From assembly GCA_947493195.1 (NCBI GenBank), contig CANLQG010000005.1, positions 310,001 through 374,000 of the forward strand: DNA of 64,000 nt. The letters run 5' to 3'. Source of the DNA: an uncultured Sphingomonadaceae bacterium. GTDB lineage: Bacteria; Pseudomonadota; Alphaproteobacteria; Sphingomonadales; Sphingomonadaceae. Numbering within the stretch: the first letter of the stretch is position 1; every line of letters begins with the position of its first letter. Below the pieces are notes generated by a model. That model made no database searches and was not told the DNA's origin. It saw only the letters and a program-made list of their open reading frames with translations. Of this stretch, positions 56,790 to 64,000 are shown piece after piece. The position numbers and the translations under genes were made by a program.

Positions 56790-57362
56790 CTATTCGCCGA
56801 ACAGCCAGAAATGGTGAATGAAATAGATCTCGCGCAGAAGAAAGGGCAGCTGCGTCTGAAATGACCGGTAGCGCGAAGTGGGTGTCGCACTCGGCCGTGC
56901 CTCGATCCCCAGGGCTTCTGCCATCTCCATGGCGCGCCGCATATGCAGCGGGTCAGAAACGATCAGCGCGGTCTCCAGCCCCTCGTCCCGCATCAAAAGC
57001 TGTGCTTCCACTAGGTTGTGCATCGTCGAGACGGATTCGGCTTCGGTCAGGATGGCGTTTTCTGGAACGCCCTCTGCAAGCGCAACGGAGCGCGCGGCGG
57101 CGCTTTCGGCAATCATGGCGCCCTCGCCTTGCGCACCGGTGAAGATCAACCGTTCCACCCGACCAGTTTCGAGAAGGTCGATGCCATGGTCGATACGCTC
57201 GCGAAAAACCGGCGAGGGAGTGTCTCCAGCTACGCCCGCGCCCAGCACGATGGCCGCATCGGCTCGCGAGCCGGGTTGCTCGTCAGGGCCGACAGCGATC
57301 CAGAAACCGACCGCACCCAGCCAGCCCAGGATCGCTGGAATGATCGCGCGGCGCAGCTTCAA
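56790..57362 (-). CDS. YdcF family (DUF218) protein
   Basis: This is a 190-aa protein from a TTG start that overlaps the thiE stop (TTGA). It has an N-terminal membrane helix (about 5-23), then DAAIVLGAGVAGDTPSPVFRERIDHGIDLL, VERLIFTGAQGEGAMIAESAAARSVALAEGVPENAIL and VSDPLHMRRAM, the DUF218 layout shared with SanA and YdcF. Homologues are linked to cell envelope barrier function; the reaction is not known. Confidence 0.85.
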   Translation of the reverse strand: MKLRRAIIPAILGWLGAVGFWIAVGPDEQPGSRADAAIVLGAGVAGDTPSPVFRERIDHGIDLLETGRVERLIFTGAQGEGAMIAESAAARSVALAEGVPENAILTEAESVSTMHNLVEAQLLMRDEGLETALIVSDPLHMRRAMEMAEALGIEARPSATPTSRYRSFQTQLPFLLREIYFIHHFWLFGE

Positions 57363-57985
57363 GCCATTGTCTTTGCAAAGGCTTTGACAGCAGCGACTTC
57401 GTCCCCGCCCCATACAGCGTGCGATACCGCCAGGAAGTCCGCCCCGGCCTTCACCAGCGGCGCGCAATTATCAGGCGTGATCCCGCCGATGGCGACGCAG
57501 GGGATTTCGAACAATCCGCTCCACCACTCCAGCACCTCGGTTTCCGGCCGGTGTTCGCTCGCCTTGGTCTCGCTGGAGAAAAAAGCACCGAACGCGACGT
57601 AGTCGGCTCCGCCCTCGCCCGCCTCCATCGCCAGGTGACGGCTAGCGTGGCAAGTTATTCCGATCTGCATGTCGCGGCCCAGTTCTTCCCGCGCTTCGCG
57701 AAGATCGCCGTCGGACTGGCCAAGGTGTACCCCGTCCGCTTTCAGGCGTTTGGCAAGCGGGACGGAATCGTTGACGATGAAGCCTACCTCGCGCGCCGCG
57801 CAGATTTCCTGCAACGGAGCAGCAAGTCGGGCGGCCTCGTGCTGGTCAACGTCCTTCACGCGGAACTGGAATGCCGTTGCCAGCCCCTCTCCGGCAGCAA
57901 GTGCACGGTCCAGCCGCTCAGGGAAAGTCCCGCCGACGTCGAGGGGGGAAATCAGGTACAGTTGGCAAGTGGGGGCCTGGGTCAT
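57359..57985 (-). CDS. thiE: thiamine phosphate synthase
   Basis: ThiE joins the pyrimidine and thiazole phosphates into thiamine phosphate. The 208-aa TIM-barrel protein has QFRVKDVD, FIVNDSVPLAKRLKADGVHLGQSDGDL, IGITCHASRHLAMEAGEGGADYVAFGAFF and IPCVAIGGITPDNCAPLVKAGADFLAV. The diphosphate-binding pattern is standard though the H-x-S in ITCHAS is a variant. No THI-box riboswitch is visible upstream. It is coupled to ydcF. Confidence 0.9.
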   Translation of the reverse strand: MTQAPTCQLYLISPLDVGGTFPERLDRALAAGEGLATAFQFRVKDVDQHEAARLAAPLQEICAAREVGFIVNDSVPLAKRLKADGVHLGQSDGDLREAREELGRDMQIGITCHASRHLAMEAGEGGADYVAFGAFFSSETKASEHRPETEVLEWWSGLFEIPCVAIGGITPDNCAPLVKAGADFLAVSHAVWGGDEVAAVKAFAKTMA

Positions 57986-58063
57986 GAAAACGCTCGTATC
58001 CTGTGCATGGCGGTTCGTCGATGTTCACGTTTGCGACAGCCCTCTAAAGCGTAGCTGGCGGCC

Positions 58064-58477
58064 ATGAAAACACATTCCCTCCTGCGAGTCGCCAGTCTTG
58101 CGTTGGCAGTCTTCCCGTTAGCAGCATGCACGACCATTCCGGATGCGCCGATCGTGTCCAACGGTCCCGCGGTGCCTGCCGGAACCTCGGTCGGTATCGG
58201 CAAGCCGGTTTGGACCGGAAGGATTGTTGCCACGCCGATGGAAGTGCACGAGGACAGCCGCTGTCCTGCCAACGCGCAGTGTGTCTGGGCTGGACAAGTG
58301 GTCGTCCTGACCCGGATTGATGGCGCGGGCTGGCGCGAGAGCGTGTATCTCAAGCCCGGAGAACCGCACGCCACCCACGGCTCCAGCCTTACACTTGCCA
58401 GCGTCTCGCCGGAGCGGATGACCGATGAGGTGATCCGCTCCGCCGACTATCGCTTCACCGATGTGGGCGGCGAATAG
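58064..58477 (+). CDS. small lipoprotein, hypothetical
   Basis: The 137-aa product has a lipoprotein signal ending PLAAC (Cys22), so it is probably anchored to the outer membrane. The mature part has VHEDSRCPANAQCVWAGQVVVL, a two-cysteine pattern (CPANAQCVWAG) that I have seen in small periplasmic lipoproteins of unknown function. It is convergent with the aldolase gene, 1 bp apart. Confidence 0.75.
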   Translation: MKTHSLLRVASLALAVFPLAACTTIPDAPIVSNGPAVPAGTSVGIGKPVWTGRIVATPMEVHEDSRCPANAQCVWAGQVVVLTRIDGAGWRESVYLKPGEPHATHGSSLTLASVSPERMTDEVIRSADYRFTDVGGE

Positions 58478-58478
58478 A

Positions 58479-59366
58479 TCAGGCGACAGAGGCCGCGCAG
58501 ATCGAATCGATGGCCTTGCCCAGCGTAGCGTCGAATTCCTCGTCGCTCTGCTGCACCCGCAGGTCCTGCAGCAGGCCGCGGCTGAAGCTGGCGATCATGC
58601 CATTGTTCTTCTCCAGTTCGGCGCAGGCTTCCTCGGTCGAATACCCACCCGAGAGCGCGACGACCGCCAGTACCTTGGGATGGTCGATCAGGTCACGGTA
58701 GAGGTTCGCAGTCTTCGGAATCGACAGTTTCAGCATCACCTGGCGTTCGTCGGCCAGGGTTTCGAGGTTCTTGAGGATCTCGTCCTTGAGGATTTCTTCG
58801 CCCTCGGCACGGTCGTCGGCGTTGATGTCGTATTCCGGTTCCAGGATCGGCATCAGGCCTGCGTCGATCACCCGGTTACCCACCTCGAATTGCTGCGCCA
58901 CAACGGCGGCAATGCCTTCAGCATTGGCCGACTTGATGACAGAGCGTTCCTTGGTTCCGAACATGCCCTGGGCGACGGACTTTTCAAGCAGCGGATCGAG
59001 CCTGGTTAGCGGCTTCATGAGCTGAACGCCGTTTTCCTCGTCCGCCAGGCCCTGGTCGATCTTGATGAAAGGCACCACGCCGCGTTCCTTCAGCGCCTCG
59101 GCGGTGGGCTTGCCATCGACTTCGCCGTCCATGGTCTTCTCGAACAGGATTGCACCGATGACTTTGCCATTCGCAAAGCTGGGCGAAGTGATCACGCGGC
59201 TGCGCATTTCGTGGATTTGGGCGAACATTTCATCGTCCCCGCTCCATTCGTCTTCGCCGACGCCGTAGCCGGCCAGCGCCTTTGGCGTCGAGCCGCCGGA
59301 CTGGTCCAGCGCGGCGATGAAGCCCTGGCCTGCGGCGATCTTGTCGGTCATTTCCCTGGTGTTCAT
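58479..59366 (-). CDS. fructose-bisphosphate aldolase, class I
   Basis: This Schiff-base aldolase splits or forms fructose 1,6-bisphosphate. The 295-aa length and MTDKIAAGQGFIAALDQSGGSTPKAL start match the bacterial class I family; VPFIKIDQGL, LMPILEPEYDI and VMLKLSIPKTANLY carry the active-site lysines. The sequence ends VALSGGYSTEEAC. No class II zinc motif is present. It belongs with pgk, gap and tkt, although a separate 2-oxoglutarate oxygenase gene lies between. Confidence 0.93.
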   Translation of the reverse strand: MNTREMTDKIAAGQGFIAALDQSGGSTPKALAGYGVGEDEWSGDDEMFAQIHEMRSRVITSPSFANGKVIGAILFEKTMDGEVDGKPTAEALKERGVVPFIKIDQGLADEENGVQLMKPLTRLDPLLEKSVAQGMFGTKERSVIKSANAEGIAAVVAQQFEVGNRVIDAGLMPILEPEYDINADDRAEGEEILKDEILKNLETLADERQVMLKLSIPKTANLYRDLIDHPKVLAVVALSGGYSTEEACAELEKNNGMIASFSRGLLQDLRVQQSDEEFDATLGKAIDSICAASVA

Positions 59367-59584
59367 GCGGAAGCTCCTCAGTTCCGGATTGGACTTGGCG
59401 GAGGCTCTATGCTGCGCATTGGGCTAAGGCAAGTTGATGAAACACATGTTGGTCACACTGTTCCAACTATGGCCCCGCCAGCATGGAACGCGCGCTGTAG
59501 GAAAGCCTTTTCGTCACACCTCCGCACGGAACGGCCGAGCGTGCCGGGCTTTTCCATTGGGTAGCACGAAGAAAGGGACAGGCC

Positions 59585-60343
59585 ATGGCACTCAGCACCA
59601 GGCAGCAGGAAATCTGCGACACTTGCGAAACCGATTTCTCGAACCTCAAAGCGGTGATTTTCAACGCCACGCTGAAACCGCCCGAACAGGATTCGCATAC
59701 CGACACCCTGCTGGACGTGGTGGAGGAGATTTTCGCCAGCCAGTCCGTCGCGGTAAAGCGCCACCGCCTGTCCGCCTACCGGCTTGCCCCCGGCGTATAC
59801 CCCGACATGACCGAGCACGGCTGGCCGCATGACGACTGGCCCAAGTTGTCGCCGGATGTCTTCGATGCCGATATCGTCATTCTCGGCACGCCGATCTGGC
59901 TGGGGGAAAAGTCATCCATCGCCCAGGCTTTCATCGAGAAGCTCTACGCCCATTCGGGCGAAACCAACGAGCAGGGCCAGTATGCCTTTTACGGCAAGGT
60001 GGGCGGCTGCGTGGTGACGGGCAACGAGGACGGCATAAAGCACGTCGGCAGCGGGGTGCTGTACGCGTTGCAGCACGTCGGTTTCACGATCCCTCCGCAA
60101 GCCGACTGCGGTTGGATCGGGGAAGCGGGGCCGGGTCCATCCTATGGCGACGAACAGGACGACGGCAGCCGGGCGGGGTTCGACAACGAATTCACCCAGC
60201 GCAACACCACCTTCATGGCTTTCAACCTGCTGCACGCTGCGCGGATGCTGAAAGACAACGGCGGCTACCCTGCCTGCGGCAACGTAAAAGAGGATTGGGG
60301 CGACGGGAACAAGCCCGGCTGGCCGAACCCGGAACATCGCTGA
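59585..60343 (+). CDS. flavodoxin-fold NAD(P)H-dependent oxidoreductase family protein
   Basis: The 252-aa product has a flavodoxin-like core: LKAVIFNATLKPPEQDSHTDTLLD at the N-terminus (FMN phosphate loop region), DADIVILGTPIWLGEKSSIAQAFIEKLY in the middle, and FYGKVGGCVVTGNEDGIKHV. It is probably an FMN quinone or NADPH reductase; the acceptor is unknown. It is preceded by AAGAAAGGG and by a 218-bp gap with no gene, and is convergent with the oxygenase gene. Confidence 0.82.
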   Translation: MALSTRQQEICDTCETDFSNLKAVIFNATLKPPEQDSHTDTLLDVVEEIFASQSVAVKRHRLSAYRLAPGVYPDMTEHGWPHDDWPKLSPDVFDADIVILGTPIWLGEKSSIAQAFIEKLYAHSGETNEQGQYAFYGKVGGCVVTGNEDGIKHVGSGVLYALQHVGFTIPPQADCGWIGEAGPGPSYGDEQDDGSRAGFDNEFTQRNTTFMAFNLLHAARMLKDNGGYPACGNVKEDWGDGNKPGWPNPEHR

Positions 60344-60355
60344 GCGCGGCGGCGC

Positions 60356-60997
60356 TTACCTTCCTGGCTTGAGCGCAGCCGTGAGGTTGATGGCGACCGA
60401 GGTGCGGGTTCCCTCCCCGCGATACATGCACACTGCGTGTGGAAGCCAGCTTGGGAACATCACCACCATGCCGGTTCTCGGTCGGATGGTGATCTCGCAC
60501 GGCTGCGGCTTTCCGTCTGCTCCCAGCAGACGCAGGTCGGGCACGGCCATCTGCGGCGTGGGCGCGCGCGGATCGAGCAGTTGCAGTTCGCCGCCCAGTT
60601 CGGGAGCTTCGCTGCCGCCATAACCATCGTCGACATAGGCGACGAGTGACCAGTAACTGCCGGGATGGGTGTGGTACTGGTTCGCGTCCCCCTTGCGGTT
60701 CACATTGGCCCACAGTTCGGGAATCCAGCCAAAGCGGCAATCCTGGGGTGAATTTGCATCAAGCGTGGCCGCATCGGCCATGGTCATCGCCTTGTAGACC
60801 AGCGCCTTGGCCGCCTCCCCGCCCCATTCCAGCATCCGCGTGTTCGAATGCCATCCGCCCAGGTTGGAGATGTCCAGCCCCTTGGGATCACGCGCCATCT
60901 CCGCCTCGATCGCCTCGCGCAGCATGGCGATGCCGGCCTCGCTTTGCAGCGTATCGACCACGAAGGGTGTGGTGAAGAGATGATGCGTCTGCCCCAT
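60356..60997 (-). CDS. TIGR02466-type 2-oxoglutarate/Fe(II) oxygenase
   Basis: The 213-aa protein has LGGWHSNTRMLEWGG, NQYHTHPGSYWSLVAYVDDG (first iron histidines), and MVVMFPSWLPHAVCMYRGEGTRTSVAINL (distal His and the 2-oxoglutarate Arg), the layout of a jelly-roll dioxygenase family often linked to phage and marine bacteria. The substrate is unknown. It is 83 bp downstream of pgk. Confidence 0.82.
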   Translation of the reverse strand: MGQTHHLFTTPFVVDTLQSEAGIAMLREAIEAEMARDPKGLDISNLGGWHSNTRMLEWGGEAAKALVYKAMTMADAATLDANSPQDCRFGWIPELWANVNRKGDANQYHTHPGSYWSLVAYVDDGYGGSEAPELGGELQLLDPRAPTPQMAVPDLRLLGADGKPQPCEITIRPRTGMVVMFPSWLPHAVCMYRGEGTRTSVAINLTAALKPGR

Positions 60998-61080
60998 GAC
61001 CCGCCGATGATAGCGCGAGTGCAGGAGAAGTCGACATACCTATGCGCCCCCTTGTTAAAGGTTCGGCGCGGGTACGAGGA

Positions 61081-62283
61081 TTAGGCAGACAGCGCCGCGA
61101 CCCCGGGCAATTGCTTGCCTTCCATCCATTCGAGAAAAGCGCCGCCCGCGGTCGAGACGTAAGTGACGTCGTCGGTCACGCCCGCATGGGCCAGCGCGGC
61201 GACGGTGTCGCCTCCGCCCGCAACCGAGGTAAGCGAGCCGTCCTGCGTCAGCGCGGCGGCGGTCTTGGCGAGAGCCACGGTCGCATCGTCGAACGGCGGT
61301 GTCTCGAACGCGCCGAGCGGGCCGTTCCAAACCAGTGTTGCGCAGGTCTTCAGCACGTCGCCCAGCGCCTCGGTCGCCTGTGGGCCGATGTCGAGGATCA
61401 TCTCGTCTGCGGCCACTTCGTGGACGTTGCAGGTGCGCAAGCTAGGCGGGTTGGCAGCGAATTCTTTCGCTACCACCACGTCATACGGCAGGTGGATCGT
61501 GCAGCCCGCCTCGTCCGCTGCATCCATTATGGCGCGGACGGTGTCGGTCAGGTCGTGCTCGCACAGGCTCTTGCCCACGTCCACGCCATTGGCGGCGAGG
61601 AAGGTGTTGGCCATGCCTCCGCCGATGATCAGGTGCTGCACACGGCGGCTGAGGTTTTCGAGAACCGCCAGCTTGGTGGAAACCTTCGCCCCGCCGACCA
61701 CGGCGGCGACGGGCGGCGTGGGGTTACCCAATGCCGCGTCCAGCGCCTTCAACTCCTTCTCCATCGCGCGTCCGGCGTAGGACGGCAGCAGGTGGGCAAG
61801 ACCCTCGGTGGTCGCATGCGCGCGGTGCGCGGCGGAAAAGGCGTCGTTGACGTAGAAATCGCCGTTCTCTGCGATGGCCCTGGCAAAACTTGCGTCGTTC
61901 GCTTCCTCGCCCGGCCAGAACCGGGTGTTTTCCAGCAGGCCGATATCGCCTGCGTTGAGGATGCCGACAGACTGTTCCACAACCGGTCCGGCGACCTCGG
62001 GAATGAACATCACTTCCTTGTCGATCACCCGCTCCAGCTCGCCCACGATCTCGCTCAGGCTCATGGTGGAATGGCGTTCACCCTTGGGCCGCCCATAGTG
62101 GGCCAGCAGCAGCACCTTGGCACCGCGATTGCTGAGTTCGAGGATGGTCGGGGCGACAGCGCGGGCGCGCGTCAGATCGGTGGCGCGGCCATCCTTCATC
62201 GGCAGGTTCAGGTCCACGCGCACGAGCGCGCGCTGGCCGGAAAGATCGTCAGGAAGGTCGTCGAGGGTTTTGAACGAGGACAT
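61081..62283 (-). CDS. pgk: phosphoglycerate kinase
   Basis: Pgk moves phosphate between 1,3-bisphosphoglycerate and ADP. The 400-aa product has the N-lobe ALVRVDLNLPMKDGRATDLTR and LLLAHYGRPKG, and the C-lobe VGGAKVSTKLAVLENL, NGPLGAFETPPFDDAT and GGGDTVAALAHAG (nucleotide site). It follows gap in the usual gap-pgk order with an unusual 141-bp structured spacer between them. Confidence 0.97.
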   Translation of the reverse strand: MSSFKTLDDLPDDLSGQRALVRVDLNLPMKDGRATDLTRARAVAPTILELSNRGAKVLLLAHYGRPKGERHSTMSLSEIVGELERVIDKEVMFIPEVAGPVVEQSVGILNAGDIGLLENTRFWPGEEANDASFARAIAENGDFYVNDAFSAAHRAHATTEGLAHLLPSYAGRAMEKELKALDAALGNPTPPVAAVVGGAKVSTKLAVLENLSRRVQHLIIGGGMANTFLAANGVDVGKSLCEHDLTDTVRAIMDAADEAGCTIHLPYDVVVAKEFAANPPSLRTCNVHEVAADEMILDIGPQATEALGDVLKTCATLVWNGPLGAFETPPFDDATVALAKTAAALTQDGSLTSVAGGGDTVAALAHAGVTDDVTYVSTAGGAFLEWMEGKQLPGVAALSA

Positions 62284-62297
62284 TGCTTACTCCTACT

Positions 62298-62411
62298 CCC
62301 CTCCCGCTGGCGGGAGGGGCCGGGGGTGGGCATGGGCCTGCAAAGGCCCACCCCGCTGCGACTAGCGAGCAAGCTCGCAAGTCTCGCTACCCCTCCCGCA
62401 AGCGGGAGGGG
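62298..62411. repeat. highly structured REP-like element between gap and pgk
   Basis: Two near-identical palindromes, CCCCTCCCGC/GCGGGAGGGG (62298-62319 and 62390-62411), flank a core with GGGTGGGC/GCCCACCC, GGGCCT/AGGCCC and GCGAGC/GCTCGC inverted repeats. Nearly every base can pair. It has the look of an interspersed, non-coding repeat (REP/MITE class) found many times in a genome; copies elsewhere are not in this window. It may tune gap-pgk mRNA stability. Confidence 0.7.
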
Positions 62412-62424
62412 CTGGTATCATAGC

Positions 62425-63432
62425 TTACAGGAACTTCGCCATCACACCCGCGGTGTCGATCATGCGGTTGGAGAAGCCCCACTCGTTATCGTACCAGCTT
62501 ACCACGCGGGCCAGCTTGCCTTCCAGTACGGCGGTTTCCAGCGAGTCCACGGTGGACGAGGCCGGGTGGTGGTTGAAGTCCTGCGATACGAGCGGCTTGT
62601 CGGTATAGTCGAGCACGCCCTTCATCGCACCGTCGGCGGCGGTCTTCAGTGCTGCGTTCAGTTCCTCTGCCGAGGTGTCGCGGCCCGGCGTGAAGACGAG
62701 GTCGATCAGCGAGACGTTAGGCGTCGGCACGCGGACGGAGGAACCGTCCAGCTTGCCTGCCAGCTCCGGCAGCACCAGGCCAACCGCACGGGCAGCACCG
62801 GTGGTGGTGGGGATCATGTTCTGCGCCCCGCCGCGCGCACGGCGCATGTCGGAATGCATCTGGTCCAGCATGCGCTGGTCATTGGTGTAGGAGTGGATCG
62901 TGGTCATGAAACCACGTTCGATACCCACCGTGTCGTGCAGCACCTTGGCGACGGGCGACAGGCAGTTGGTGGTGCAGCTGGCGTTGGAGACGATCACGTC
63001 ATCTGCAGTCAGCACTTCGTGGTTTACGCCGTAGACGACCGTGGCCGAAACCCCCTTGGCAGGTGCGGATATCAGCACGCGCTTTGCACCTGCGTCGAGG
63101 TGCGGCTTGGCGGCGTCGTGGCTCTGGAAAAAGCCGGTGCATTCCAGCACGATTTCCACGCCCATGTCCTTGTGCGGCAGGTTGCCCGGATCGCGCTCGC
63201 TGGTAACGGCGATGGTCTTGCCGTTGATAACCAGGTTGCTGCCGTCGACTTCCACCGTGCCGGGGAAGCGGCCATGCGTGCTGTCGAAACCGAACAGCAG
63301 GGCATTGGCATCGGTGTCTGCCAGGTCGTTGATCGCAACGAGTTCGAAATCGTGGTCGTCCCGCTCCAGAAGGGCGCGTGCAACAAGCCGCCCGATGCGT
63401 CCGAAACCGTTGATCGAAACCTTGGTCGCCAT
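62425..63432 (-). CDS. gap: type I glyceraldehyde-3-phosphate dehydrogenase
   Basis: The 335-aa enzyme has the Rossmann start VSINGFGRIGRLVARALLE, an Asp near position 36 (INDLAD) that favours NAD, the catalytic Cys153 in SNASCTTNCLSPVAKVLHD, and ARGGAQNMIPTTTGAARAVG with WYDNEWGFSNRMID near the C-terminus. It lies between tkt and pgk and is transcribed with them. Confidence 0.97.
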   Translation of the reverse strand: MATKVSINGFGRIGRLVARALLERDDHDFELVAINDLADTDANALLFGFDSTHGRFPGTVEVDGSNLVINGKTIAVTSERDPGNLPHKDMGVEIVLECTGFFQSHDAAKPHLDAGAKRVLISAPAKGVSATVVYGVNHEVLTADDVIVSNASCTTNCLSPVAKVLHDTVGIERGFMTTIHSYTNDQRMLDQMHSDMRRARGGAQNMIPTTTGAARAVGLVLPELAGKLDGSSVRVPTPNVSLIDLVFTPGRDTSAEELNAALKTAADGAMKGVLDYTDKPLVSQDFNHHPASSTVDSLETAVLEGKLARVVSWYDNEWGFSNRMIDTAGVMAKFL

Positions 63433-63448
63433 TTTCAGAAACTCCTGC

Positions 63449-64000
63449 TTAGTCGTTCAATTTGCTGATGATTTGCGGTACGATGGCATCGGCGGTCAGG
63501 CCGAATTTCTTGAACAGGTCGCCCGCCGGGGCCGACGCGCCGAAACGGTCGATACCGATATTGAGACCGTTCGCCATGGTATAGCGTTCCCACCCGAAGG
63601 TGGTGCCCGCCTCGATGCTGACGCGCAATATCTGCTCCGGCCCGACATTGGGCAGGATGTCTTCCTTGTAGGCCGCGTCCTGCTCGTCGAACAGTTCGGT
63701 GCAGACCATCGAGACGACATCCGCGCCCACGCCCTGCTTTTCCAGCTGGTCCGCGCATTCCAGCGCCAACGACACTTCGGAGCCGGTAGCGATCAGGATC
63801 ACGCGCCGCTTGTTGCCCGCTCGCTTCAGGCGGTAGCCGCCCTTGGAGCACATGTCGGTTTCTTCCGGCGAATTGCGCACCTGCGGCAAGCCCTGGCGGC
63901 TGAGGGCGATCACGCTGGGGCGGTTCTTCTGGGCGATGGCAATCTGCCAGCACTCGGCGGTCTCCACCCGGTCTGCCGGACGCATCACGAGCAGATTGGG
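63449..64000 (-). CDS. tkt: transketolase, C-terminal part (5' end beyond window)
   Basis: The last 183 codons of transketolase are present. NLLVMRPADRVETAECWQIAI, PSVIALSRQGLP, VILIATGSEVSLALECADQL, and FGWERYTMANGLNIGIDRFGASAPAGDLFKKFGLTADAI are the family's C-terminal domain blocks. The frame is open to the window edge, so the ThDP and pyrimidine domains are outside. It is the first visible gene of the tkt-gap-pgk cluster. Confidence 0.95.
   Translation of the reverse strand, partial: PNLLVMRPADRVETAECWQIAIAQKNRPSVIALSRQGLPQVRNSPEETDMCSKGGYRLKRAGNKRRVILIATGSEVSLALECADQLEKQGVGADVVSMVCTELFDEQDAAYKEDILPNVGPEQILRVSIEAGTTFGWERYTMANGLNIGIDRFGASAPAGDLFKKFGLTADAIVPQIISKLND

Noticed and set aside
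57986..58063. THI-box riboswitch before thiE
   Set aside because: The 78-bp gap has no CTGAGA core and is too short for the aptamer.
62298..62411. CRISPR-like repeats
   Set aside because: The matching palindromes occur only twice with different flanks and no regular spacer series; no cas gene is present.
61042..63468. 808-aa plus-strand open frame across pgk, the repeat and gap
   Set aside because: It is antisense to two certain glycolytic genes, has no recognisable domain, and is the typical third-position GC shadow of high-GC coding DNA.

Overview
This 64 kb window looks like ordinary chromosome from an alphaproteobacterium, most probably a sphingomonad of the Erythrobacteraceae type. The grounds are high GC, dense operons with 1-8 bp overlaps, LexA boxes of the alphaproteobacterial form GTTC-N7-GTTC, alphaproteobacterial-style gene orders (xseB-ispA-coaD-ppi-queA; tkt-gap-pgk; pst-phoU-phoB) and part of the XrtA/PEP-CTERM exopolysaccharide machinery. 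I found no integrase, transposase, prophage or CRISPR array. The genus assignment is inference.

Layout. 1-5.9 kb (minus): an ABC ATPase cut by the window edge and coupled to a carotenoid oxygenase, then queA, a periplasmic cyclophilin, coaD, ispA and xseB. 5.9-9.7 kb (plus): a DUF2177 membrane protein, purL, a DUF3052 protein and a nitroreductase. 9.7-12.0 kb: a hotdog thioesterase and serB (minus) facing miaA (plus). 12.0-18.3 kb (plus): branched-chain amino acid synthesis (ilvB, ilvN, ilvC, then yceI and leuA). It has a terminator-like leader before ilvB and a leucine-rich leader peptide with a large hairpin before leuA. 18.3-21.6 kb: an AHH-type nuclease-like gene and an unknown partner (minus), then recJ. 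Two identical tRNA-Glu genes follow.

21.9-30.8 kb (plus) is a phosphate regulon: phoR, an OprP-type porin with a three-repeat PHO box, pstSCAB, phoU and phoB. 31.3-41.0 kb (minus) is a DNA-damage module: imuA, imuB, a repair-type radical SAM protein, a DUF4130-UdgX fusion and the error-prone polymerase dnaE2, ending in an extensin-family gene. LexA boxes sit before imuA and before the radical SAM gene, and each overlaps a plausible -10 element. I consider this the most interesting system in the window.

41.0-54.0 kb holds a stress-type flavin-binding protein, an Na+-dependent SNF transporter, panB, a TerC-like DUF475 protein, a bile-acid/sodium symporter family protein, the two-component pair prsK-prsR with the linked sugar transferase of the XrtA/PEP-CTERM system, two small unknown proteins, and an SLC13 permease. 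54.0-64.0 kb (mostly minus) has tRNA-Leu, an inositol monophosphatase, efp, an M23 peptidase, ydcF, thiE and glycolytic genes: class I aldolase, pgk, gap and the 3' part of tkt. A highly structured repeat-like element lies between gap and pgk.

All calls come from reading the sequence. No database or folding computation was run, so family names rest on recognised motifs and context.
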